Shown here: piece after piece, positions 1-4,841 of the stretch
How the letters are laid out: each line of letters opens with the position of its first letter
Numbering within the stretch: position 1 is the stretch's first letter
Source: Bacteroidales bacterium Bact_23
GTDB taxonomy: Bacteria > Bacteroidota > Bacteroidia > Bacteroidales > Lentimicrobiaceae
Reading direction: 5' to 3'
NCBI GenBank assembly: GCA_001603685.1
Contig: LUZO01000206.1
Location: forward strand, 1-6,104
DNA length: 6,104 bases
Notes under the pieces: model-generated
Seen by the model: only the letters and a program-made list of their open reading frames with translations
Told to the model about the DNA's origin: nothing
Databases searched by the model: none
Made by a program: the position numbers and the translations under genes

Positions 1-41
1 TTATATCCCGATAACGATCTGGGCTAAAATCCAAAATCTTC

Positions 42-111
42 CCGGTAACAGAATCCATTTAATCCTGCAAATCCTGTTAATCCTGTCTTTCCGTGCTGAA
101 GTTTAGCTTAT
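42..111. repeat. Direct repeat copy 1, with four 9-bp AATCC units
   Basis: This block begins CCGGTAACAG, continues with four 9-bp units (52-60, 61-69, 70-78, 79-87; consensus AATCCTGTT) and ends with a unique tail that includes GTGCTGAAGTTTAGCTTAT. It matches 230-291 closely: 14 of 15 bases at the left edge (42-56 against 230-244) and 38 of 39 at the right (73-111 against 252-290). It has exactly one more 9-bp unit than the second copy, and its first unit (AATCCATTT) is degenerate. Confidence 0.85.
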
Positions 112-143
112 CAGGGAGTCTGAGGTTAAGGTTGTGCTTCGGC

Positions 144-165
144 TGGTCTCGGCTTCGCTCGACCA
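144..165. repeat. GGTC...GACC short palindromic repeat
   Basis: TGGTC (144-148) pairs with GACCA (161-165) around a TCGGCTTCGCTC centre in which GC/GC can add inner pairs around a TTC loop. Sequences of the type GGTCGAGCGAAGCCGAGACC are familiar to me as scattered intergenic palindromes in many environmental bacterial genomes; that is recollection, not a search. It sits between the two direct-repeat copies, and GGTTG (130-134) and CAACC (177-181) could extend the fold. Confidence 0.5.
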
Positions 166-229
166 CCGTCACTCAGCAACCAAGGTTGGGGCGGGAATTT
201 TAAAATAACAGTTATTCCTGAAATTACGT

Positions 230-291
230 CCGGTACCAGAATCCTGTTAATCCTGTTAATCCTGTCTTTCTGTGCTGAAGTTTAGCTTATT
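230..291. repeat. Direct repeat copy 2, with three 9-bp AATCC units
   Basis: Second copy of the repeat at 42-111, same orientation. It begins CCGGTACCAG and has three 9-bp units (240-248, 249-257, 258-266), the first two identical (AATCCTGTT), then the same tail. Loss or gain of exactly one unit relative to copy 1 indicates slippage or unequal recombination within the tandem part. AATCCTG-type tandem units are, as far as I recall, common between genes in Bacteroidota. Confidence 0.85.
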
Positions 292-312
292 AAGGTTTAA
301 ACGTCTTTTATA

Positions 313-345
313 CACCTAACAGGTTAGAAGAAAACCTGTCAGGTG
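313..345. repeat. Hairpin with 13-bp arms, CACCT(G/A)ACAGGTT type
   Basis: The left arm CACCTAACAGGTT (313-325) and right arm AACCTGTCAGGTG (333-345) pair at 12 of 13 positions around the 7-base loop AGAAGAA. Each arm is itself nearly palindromic (ACCT/AGGT), so this is a double palindrome, not a simple terminator stem. No T-run follows directly; the downstream DNA is pyrimidine-rich instead. It may act as a transcription terminator for something upstream of the window or be a dispersed repeat; the sequence alone does not decide. Confidence 0.7.
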
Positions 346-353
346 AATCCTTG

Positions 354-386
354 TCCCTTTCTTCCTCCCTCTTCCTCTCCTCCTTC
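354..386. other. Pure polypyrimidine tract
   Basis: Thirty-three consecutive pyrimidines on the + strand; the run can be stretched back to 348 by allowing one G at 353. Such homopyrimidine tracts can form triplex (H-DNA) structures under supercoiling, which is established for DNA in general. Nothing shows that it does so here. It separates the hairpin at 313-345 from the palindromic element at 405-450. Confidence 0.8.
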
Positions 387-404
387 AAGCGTCCCTCGTC
401 CCGG

Positions 405-450
405 TCCCTGAGCGTTCACCCTGAGCGAAGCCGAAGGGAAGTCGAAGGGA
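405..450. repeat. Nested CCCTGAGCG/CGAAGGG palindromic repeat
   Basis: An inner palindrome CCCTGAGCGAAGCCGAAGGG (419-438) lies between the halves of what reads as an outer copy: TCCCTGAGCG (405-414) and AAGTCGAAGGGA (439-450). Joining the outer halves restores a second complete element of the same type. Equivalently, there are two left arms (406-414, 419-427) followed by two right arms (430-439, 441-450). Elements of the form CCCTGAGCGAAGTCGAAGGG are, from memory, very widespread intergenic REP-like sequences. The nested arrangement suggests insertion of one copy into another or duplication of the arms. Confidence 0.7.
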
Positions 451-457
451 CGTCCCT
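446..457. repeat. Perfect 12-bp palindrome AGGGACGTCCCT
   Basis: This sequence equals its own reverse complement over all 12 bases and overlaps the right arm of the nested palindromic element. GTCCC also occurs at 391-395, 398-402 and 404-408, so the palindrome may derive from that local repetition and need not be a protein-binding site. Confidence 0.6.
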
Positions 458-504
458 CATTAAGCGTAGTCTGTGACTAGGTCGGAACACGCCGGCTGAA
501 ACCG

Positions 505-521
505 ATAATGCATTATTTTTT
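505..521. repeat. Perfect palindrome ATAATGCATTAT followed by T-run
   Basis: ATAATGCATTAT (505-516) is self-complementary over 12 bases and is followed by Ts to 521. The stem would be short and AT-rich, so an intrinsic terminator is unlikely. It lies about 70 bases upstream of the candidate promoter of the IPExxxVDY-family gene and could be an operator or UP-type AT-rich element; neither is shown. Confidence 0.4.
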
Positions 522-538
522 CAACTCCTGAAAACTTT

Positions 539-550
539 TGCCTGCAGGCA
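539..550. promoter_or_regulatory. Perfect 12-bp palindrome TGCCTGCAGGCA, possible operator
   Basis: A perfect inverted repeat with its centre about 40 bases upstream of the transcription start predicted from the TATCTTTG box at 571. That is where the -33 region would begin, so a protein bound here could affect transcription of the IPExxxVDY-family gene. There is no TTTG at the usual -33 spacing, which would fit a promoter needing an activator. No regulator family can be assigned. Confidence 0.35.
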
Positions 551-570
551 CAATAACCTCTGCGAATAAT

Positions 571-578
571 TATCTTTG
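571..578 (+). promoter_or_regulatory. Bacteroidota -7 promoter box TATCTTTG
   Basis: TATCTTTG fits the Bacteroidota housekeeping -7 consensus TAnnTTTG exactly. Transcription would start about 5-8 bases further on, leaving a leader of only about 8-11 bases before the ATG at 594. The usual -33 TTTG is missing at its expected distance; the nearest TTTTG (536-540) is about 30 bases away, too far. The box overlaps the alternative TTG start codon at 576 and so argues against that start. Confidence 0.5.
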
Positions 579-593
579 CATGAAACCACTGCC

Positions 594-1052
594 ATGGCCA
601 AAAAGAAACTGATCAGCGAACCTCTGTCCTACCCCGATCTGGGAATTATAGGTATCAGCAGCCTGCTTAAAGAGCACCGGCTGGTTCATTTTATCAACCA
701 GAGCGCTTCTCTTTCTCTCGTAAAATTTGATAATGTTCCGGTTTACCAGGAAAAAAAGAAGAAGCTTATTGAATTTTCACTTTTTGCATCCTATGATTCA
801 TACAAACGCCTGCATTACTATCTGATTGAGAATCTGAATCACGAAGCCCGCTTAATTCCTGACAAGAAGCAGGCAGATTATATACTGCTAAGTTGCGGAC
901 CTGCCGATCCTGACTTAACGGACACCTTAATCCGGAATATCCGGTCAATTGACGGCGTAGCACTGGCATTCCCCATTGCCCCATCCGAGATAAAAAACCT
1001 GGAAGGCATTATGAACGACCTGGAGCTGCATATGGTTGGTAAGGAGATCTGA
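594..1052 (+). CDS. IPExxxVDY family protein (uncharacterised)
   Basis: A 152-residue, probably cytoplasmic protein with no signal peptide or membrane segment. Its diagnostic feature is I88-P-D-K-K-Q-A-D-Y96, a conservative variant (D for E, A for V) of the motif naming the IPExxxVDY family, a Bacteroidota group with no known biochemical role. The N-terminus is lysine-rich (AKKKL), as is a KKKK patch at residues 54-57; the middle has an aromatic stretch (YKRLHYYLIENL, about 70-81). The frame also allows a TTG start at 576, giving six more residues, but that codon lies inside the predicted promoter box, so ATG 594 is preferred. There is no Shine-Dalgarno sequence, which is normal for the phylum. 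In genomes I recall, this family is often next to pyruvate kinase or fatty-acid genes; here it stands alone, convergent with icmF and ending 52 bases from its stop. Family assignment is fairly secure, function unknown. Confidence 0.85.
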   Translation: MAKKKLISEPLSYPDLGIIGISSLLKEHRLVHFINQSASLSLVKFDNVPVYQEKKKKLIEFSLFASYDSYKRLHYYLIENLNHEARLIPDKKQADYILLSCGPADPDLTDTLIRNIRSIDGVALAFPIAPSEIKNLEGIMNDLELHMVGKEI

Positions 1053-1062
1053 TGGGAAGCCG

Positions 1063-1075
1063 CCCGGTTTCCGGG
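1063..1075. terminator. Weak hairpin in the convergent gap
   Basis: CCCGG (1063-1067) pairs with CCGGG (1071-1075) around a TTT loop, between the two converging stop codons. The five GC pairs could help stop transcription from both sides, but no T-run follows on either strand, so it is not a canonical intrinsic terminator. It is the only hairpin seen in the 52-base gap. Confidence 0.25.
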
Positions 1076-1104
1076 ATACCCCCGCTTGCTGCACCGGTTC
1101 TCTG

Positions 1105-4100
1105 CTACATGTTCCTTCTGTACTGCCCTCCTACCCTGAACAACTCGTTGGTAATCTGTCCGAGAGAACAATATTTGGTTGCCTCCATCAGCGATTCAAA
1201 AACATTTCCGTTTGTAGCCGCGGTGTGGTGAAGCTCCTTTAGGGCTGCAGAAGCCTCTTCTTTCCATGTTTTATGCAGCTCATTCACCATAAGTACCTGA
1301 TAATTTTTCTCCTCGGGGGTTGAGCGGATAATCTCATCAGGGATAATGGTGGGAGAACCTTCCGACGAAAGGAAAGTGTTGACGCCCATAATCGGAAGTT
1401 TTCCATCATGCTTCAGCCGCTCATAATACAACGATTCTTCCTGAATCCGGCTACGCTGATACATGGTTTCCATTGCACCAAGCACCCCTCCCCGCTCCGT
1501 CAGGCGGTCGAACTCGGCAAGTACGGCTTCCTCAACCAGATCGGTAAGTTCCTCAATGATAAATGAACCCTGAAGCGGGTTCTGGTTTTTAGCCAGCCCC
1601 AGTTCATGATTGATAATCAGCTGAATGGCCATAGCCCTGCGCACCGATTCTTCGGTGGGTGTGGTCAGCGCTTCATCATAGGCATTGGTATGCAGCGAGT
1701 TGCAGTTATCGTAAATGGCATACAATGCCTGAAGCGTGGTGCGAATATCGTTGAAGGCGATCTCCTGTGCATGCAGCGAGCGCCCCGATGTCTGAATATG
1801 ATACTTCAGCATTTGTGAGCGCTCATTGGCGCCGTATTTCAGCTTCATCGCCTTGGCCCAGATCAGCCGTGCAACACGGCCCATTACCGCATATTCCGGG
1901 TCAATGCCATTGGAGAAAAAGAAAGAGAAGTTCGGGGCAAAATCATCAATATCCATGTCCCTTGAGAGGTAGTACTCCACATAGGTAAAGCCGTTTGCCA
2001 GTGTGGTGGCTAGCTGGGTAATGGGGTTGGCGCCCGCTTCGGCAATGTGATACCCCGAAATGGAAACCGAATAGAAATTGCGGACATTGTTCCTGATAAA
2101 ATATTCCTGAATGTCGCCCATTACCTTGAGCGAGAAATCGGTAGAGAAAATGCAGGTATTCTGGGCCTGATCCTCTTTCAGGATATCGGCCTGTACGGTA
2201 CCTCTGACCTTTGAAATGGTTTCTGTTTTGATTTTCTGATACACCTCCTGCGGCAGAACCTGGTCGCCGGTTACCCCCAGAAGCATCAGACCCAGCCCGT
2301 CGTTACCCTCGGGCAGGCTTCCCTGATATCCGGGTCGTTTGGTGCCCCGATCCTTATAGATTTTCGCGATTTTTTTCTCTACTTCAGCTTCAAGGCCGTG
2401 CTCGCGGATGTATAGTTCACACTGCTGATCGATGGCTGCATTCATAAAAAACCCGACCATTGCGGGTGCGGGACCGTTAATGGTCATACTTACCGAGGTT
2501 GCCACATCCACCAGGTTAAAACCTGAATAGAGCTTCTTGGCATCGTCGAGGCTGGCCACCGAAACACCGGCATTGCCGATTTTTCCGTAAATATCGGGCC
2601 TTATATCGGGGTCGGCACCGTAAAGGGTTACCGAATCGAAGGCGGTGGAGAGCCTTCTGGCGGGCATTCCTGCCGATACATAGTGGAAACGCTTGTTGGT
2701 TCGTTCGGGCCCGCCTTCGCCGGCAAACATTCGGGTTGGATCCTCATTTTCACGCTTGAACGGATAAACCCCCGCTGCATAGGGAAACTCACCGGGCACA
2801 TTCTCGCGCAGATTCCATTTCAGGATATCACCCCAGCCCTGATAACCGGGCAGCGAGATTTTCGGAATCTGCAAATGCGATAACGATTCAGTATGTGTCT
2901 GAACCTTAATTTCTTTCCCTCTTACCTTATATTTGTATTCAGGATTCTTGAAGTGGCTTTTTTTCTCTTCCCAGTTTTTCAGGATTTCCAGATTCTCCTC
3001 GCCCAAAGCCCTGCGCAGCTTATCTATCTTTTCCCTAACAGGTTCCGGAATTTCATGCGACTCCTTTTGCAGCAGCGATGCCGTATGCTCGAGCGACTGC
3101 AGTTCGGCGGCAACTCCGGCATGGCGTTCCGTCTGCTTGTTATAATTCCTGATGGTGTCACTGATTTCGGAAAGATATCTGACGCGTGAGGGCGGAATAA
3201 TCGTCATCGACCCCTGTTCGTCATCGGTATCCAACCGATAAGGCTGAAATCCCAGGCCGGCTTTTTCGTTCATAATGGTGGTAAGCCGGTTGTAAAGCCG
3301 GTTTACTCCCGCATCGTTGAATTGTGAGGCGCGTGTGGCAAAAACCGGCAGGCTTGCCGGGTCGGCATCCCAAAGCTTTCGGTTCCGGGAATACTGCTTC
3401 CTGACATCGCGCAGTGCATCGGCGGCACCCATTTTATCGGATTTGTTGATGGCAATCACATCGGCATAATCGAGCATATCGATCTTCTCAAGCTGCGAGG
3501 CGGCGCCATATTCAGGAGTCATCACATAGAGCGAAATATCGGCATAATCCACAATCTCGGTATCGCTCTGTCCGATACCGGAACTTTCGAGAATAACCAT
3601 ATCAAAACCGGCATTCTTCACAATGCAGGTGGCATCGTTTATGTATTTCGAGAGGGCCCGGTGCGCCTGCCTGGTGGCCATACTGCGCATATACACCTGC
3701 GGCGTATTGATGGAGTTCATGCGGATACGGTCGCCAAGCAGCGCTCCGCCGCTGCGGCGGCGGGTGGGATCGACCGAAAGGATGGCCAGTTTCTTATCCG
3801 GATTCGATAGCAGGAATCGCCTCACCAGCTCATCTACCAGCGACGATTTCCCGGCACCACCGGTTCCGGTAATGCCCAAAATCGGACTGGCAAGCCCCTT
3901 GCAGTTCTCTTTCAGATCTTTTGTAATTGCCTTTACCTTTTCGGGATGTGTTTCAGCGGCGGTAATCAGCGAAGCAATCGCCCTGACATTGCCTTCGCGG
4001 ATATCATCGGCCGTAATGCCCGAAATATCGCCCGTTTCAAAATCGGCTTTCCGGAGAAGATCGTTGATCATTCCCTGAAGCCCCATGCTGCGGCCGTCGT

Positions 4101-4473
4101 CAGGCGAATAGATCCGGGCAATGCCGTACTGGTGAAGCTCCTCAATTTCATCGGGAAGAATTACCCCTCCGCCACCGCCAAAAATCCGGATATGCCCGCA
4201 GCCCGCTTCCTGAAGAAGGTCGTACATATATTTGAAGTACTCCATATGCCCGCCCTGATAGGAGGTAATGGCAATGGCCTGCACATCTTCCTGAATGGCG
4301 CATTGAACCACTTCCTGTACCGAACGGTCGTGGCCGAGATGAATCACTTCAGCACCGGACGACTGCAGTATCCTGCGCATAATATTTATGGCAGCATCGT
4401 GCCCGTCGAAAAGTGAGGCAGCCGTAACAATGCGAATGTGGTTTTTGGGGGTGTAGGGTGTGTTTTCCTGCAT
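1105..4473 (-). CDS. icmF: Fused B12-dependent isobutyryl-CoA mutase IcmF
   Basis: IcmF interconverts isobutyryl-CoA and n-butyryl-CoA by an adenosylcobalamin radical rearrangement, with its own G-protein chaperone in the same chain. Of 1122 residues, about 12-145 are the B12-binding domain: D23-G-H25-D supplies the cobalt-ligand histidine, with S71 and the glycine run near 99-103. Residues 195-400 are a MeaB/ArgK-type GTPase: P-loop GTGGAGKSS (203-211), DPTRRRSGG (235-243), ESSGIGQSD (296-304), NKSD (343-346). A charged, helical linker runs to about 560. The rest is the mutase barrel, with SISGYH (H809) and the family ending QYRRNM. F583 (RMFAGEG) and Q771 (AQNTCIF) stand where methylmalonyl-CoA mutase has Tyr89 and Arg207; Phe/Gln is the isobutyryl-CoA mutase pair. 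Length suits the family (about 1100). The ATG lies just before HIRIVTAASLFDGHD, as expected. It is intact, probably cytoplasmic, monocistronic in this window, and lacks neighbouring acyl-CoA genes. Pivalyl/isovaleryl-CoA is a possible side activity. Confidence 0.95.
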   Translation of the reverse strand: MQENTPYTPKNHIRIVTAASLFDGHDAAINIMRRILQSSGAEVIHLGHDRSVQEVVQCAIQEDVQAIAITSYQGGHMEYFKYMYDLLQEAGCGHIRIFGGGGGVILPDEIEELHQYGIARIYSPDDGRSMGLQGMINDLLRKADFETGDISGITADDIREGNVRAIASLITAAETHPEKVKAITKDLKENCKGLASPILGITGTGGAGKSSLVDELVRRFLLSNPDKKLAILSVDPTRRRSGGALLGDRIRMNSINTPQVYMRSMATRQAHRALSKYINDATCIVKNAGFDMVILESSGIGQSDTEIVDYADISLYVMTPEYGAASQLEKIDMLDYADVIAINKSDKMGAADALRDVRKQYSRNRKLWDADPASLPVFATRASQFNDAGVNRLYNRLTTIMNEKAGLGFQPYRLDTDDEQGSMTIIPPSRVRYLSEISDTIRNYNKQTERHAGVAAELQSLEHTASLLQKESHEIPEPVREKIDKLRRALGEENLEILKNWEEKKSHFKNPEYKYKVRGKEIKVQTHTESLSHLQIPKISLPGYQGWGDILKWNLRENVPGEFPYAAGVYPFKRENEDPTRMFAGEGGPERTNKRFHYVSAGMPARRLSTAFDSVTLYGADPDIRPDIYGKIGNAGVSVASLDDAKKLYSGFNLVDVATSVSMTINGPAPAMVGFFMNAAIDQQCELYIREHGLEAEVEKKIAKIYKDRGTKRPGYQGSLPEGNDGLGLMLLGVTGDQVLPQEVYQKIKTETISKVRGTVQADILKEDQAQNTCIFSTDFSLKVMGDIQEYFIRNNVRNFYSVSISGYHIAEAGANPITQLATTLANGFTYVEYYLSRDMDIDDFAPNFSFFFSNGIDPEYAVMGRVARLIWAKAMKLKYGANERSQMLKYHIQTSGRSLHAQEIAFNDIRTTLQALYAIYDNCNSLHTNAYDEALTTPTEESVRRAMAIQLIINHELGLAKNQNPLQGSFIIEELTDLVEEAVLAEFDRLTERGGVLGAMETMYQRSRIQEESLYYERLKHDGKLPIMGVNTFLSSEGSPTIIPDEIIRSTPEEKNYQVLMVNELHKTWKEEASAALKELHHTAATNGNVFESLMEATKYCSLGQITNELFRVGGQYRRNM

Positions 4474-4477
4474 GGGG

Positions 4478-4486
4478 CAAAGTTTA
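4478..4486 (-). promoter_or_regulatory. Poor -7-like box TAAACTTTG next to the icmF start
   Basis: Read on the minus strand, TAAACTTTG ends four bases (CCCC) before the icmF ATG. It resembles TAnnTTTG but has one extra base between TA and TTTG, or one mismatch if read as AAACTTTG. If used, the transcript would begin at or just around the start codon and be essentially leaderless. No -33 TTG is seen upstream. Confidence is low; a promoter further up is equally possible. Confidence 0.2.
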
Positions 4487-4514
4487 ATTCATTTAATCAC
4501 TGCTTATAGTGGCC

Positions 4515-4556
4515 TGCCGGATGCCTGATTCTGTTTATCTGTGATAAATACCGGCA
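4515..4556. repeat. Nested inverted repeat upstream of icmF
   Basis: Outer arms TGCCGG (4515-4520) and CCGGCA (4551-4556) enclose inner arms TTTATC (4534-4539) and GATAAA (4543-4548) with loop TGT. Both stems are perfect but not concentric: 13 unpaired bases lie on one side and 2 on the other. It lies 42-83 bases upstream of the icmF start and could be an operator or a structured leader of icmF mRNA. It does not look like a cobalamin riboswitch, which is much larger and carries a conserved B12-box that I do not see. Confidence 0.35.
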
Positions 4557-4656
4557 ATACCAGCTATTCAGAAGTGTAAATATATGAAATTGCAATCGTT
4601 TGTAATAACAATCATACCGGGAATTGGTTCTAAAAGAGTTTTTTAATGGTTTGAAT

Positions 4657-4675
4657 TGCTTCGAAATATGAAGCA
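4657..4675. repeat. Small hairpin TGCTTC/GAAGCA
   Basis: TGCTTC (4657-4662) pairs perfectly with GAAGCA (4670-4675) around a 7-base AT-rich loop. There is a run of Ts just before it (4639-4644) but none after it on either strand, so it is not terminator-like. Its role, if any, is unknown. Confidence 0.3.
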
Positions 4676-4742
4676 TACCTTTCTGAGCGCCTGCTTGAAT
4701 TTCTGAGTTAATGCCATCCTGAAACCGGCCGGAAAGGATGTA

Positions 4743-4772
4743 ATTCCCGAATAGTTATAGCTTTACGGGATT
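4743..4772. promoter_or_regulatory. Palindrome 1 of a tandem operator-like pair
   Basis: An imperfect inverted repeat with its centre between 4757 and 4758, 11 of 15 positions complementary; the best part is CCCG (4746-4749) against CGGG (4766-4769). The right half GCTTTACGGGA closely matches that of palindrome 2. The idealised sequence common to the two is CCCGTAAAG-TTA/TAA-CTTTACGGG. The centre is 32 bases, about three helical turns, from that of palindrome 2, so two dimers could bind on the same DNA face. It would lie roughly -81 to -52 relative to the ATPase transcription start. Confidence 0.55.
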
Positions 4773-4773
4773 C

Positions 4774-4805
4774 TATTCCTGAAAAGTTATGACTTTACGG
4801 GAATA
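4774..4805. promoter_or_regulatory. Palindrome 2, overlapping the ATPase promoter
   Basis: An imperfect inverted repeat with its centre between 4789 and 4790, 13 of 16 positions complementary (left arm includes CCTGAAAAGTTA, right arm TGACTTTACGGG). It ends five bases before the TATATTTG box and so covers the place where RNA polymerase would touch the -33 region. A bound dimer would be expected to repress, unless the palindrome is itself a core promoter element. The bound protein is unknown. Confidence 0.6.
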
Positions 4806-4810
4806 TGTAT

Positions 4811-4818
4811 TATATTTG
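4811..4818 (+). promoter_or_regulatory. Bacteroidota -7 promoter box TATATTTG
   Basis: An exact TAnnTTTG match 23 bases before the ATPase start codon, giving a leader of about 18 bases. A -33 element is not clear; TTATG (4787-4791) lies at the right spacing (19 bases) but is a weak match, and it falls within palindrome 2. The leader is A-rich (AAAACAGAAACA) with no Shine-Dalgarno sequence, as is usual in this phylum. Confidence 0.6.
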
Positions 4819-4841
4819 CAATTGATTTCAAAACAGAAACA

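Larger units (their letters stand above)
1..593. other. Gene-free, repeat-rich intergenic region
   Basis: No reading frame here looks like a protein: stops are frequent in all frames and the composition changes abruptly between short blocks. The stretch is instead a patchwork of direct repeats, short palindromes and one pyrimidine tract, each listed separately. The last part (about 530-593) contains the likely promoter of the following gene. Clustering of several unrelated repeat types in one gap is typical of a tolerant intergenic site where small elements accumulate; that reading is an inference. Confidence 0.8.
4474..4841. other. Divergent intergenic region between icmF and the ATPase gene
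   Basis: This 368-base, visibly AT-rich gap has no plausible gene. It must hold the promoters of both flanking genes. The icmF side has a poor -7-like box against the start codon and an inverted repeat at 4515-4556; the middle has a small hairpin (4657-4675) and short repeated words (TTTCTGAG at 4680 and 4700; GAATTGGTTC at 4621 and GAATTGCTTC at 4653). The ATPase side has tandem palindromes and a good -7 box. No IS ends or tRNA-like sequences were seen. Confidence 0.75.

Noticed and set aside
42..291. CRISPR array suggested by repeated blocks
   Set aside because: There are only two copies separated by more than 100 bases, with internal 9-bp tandem units and no regular spacer pattern.
576..593. 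TTG start giving a 158-residue IPExxxVDY protein
   Set aside because: The TTG codon is part of the TATCTTTG promoter box, and ATG 594 gives a natural N-terminus.
878..1171. Minus-strand frame of 97 codons across the convergent gap
   Set aside because: It overlaps the ends of two well-supported genes and its product resembles no family; it is a shadow of the IPExxxVDY frame.
3623..4416. Two overlapping + strand open frames of 151 and 156 codons opposite icmF
   Set aside because: They lie antisense to the conserved GTPase and B12 domains of icmF, have low-complexity, serine/arginine-rich translations, and lack any recognisable motif or promoter. They are by-products of icmF codon use.
4474..4841. 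Cobalamin riboswitch upstream of the B12 enzyme
   Set aside because: No B12-box-like core or multi-stem architecture is visible; only one small nested inverted repeat is present. B12 riboswitches normally precede synthesis and transport genes.
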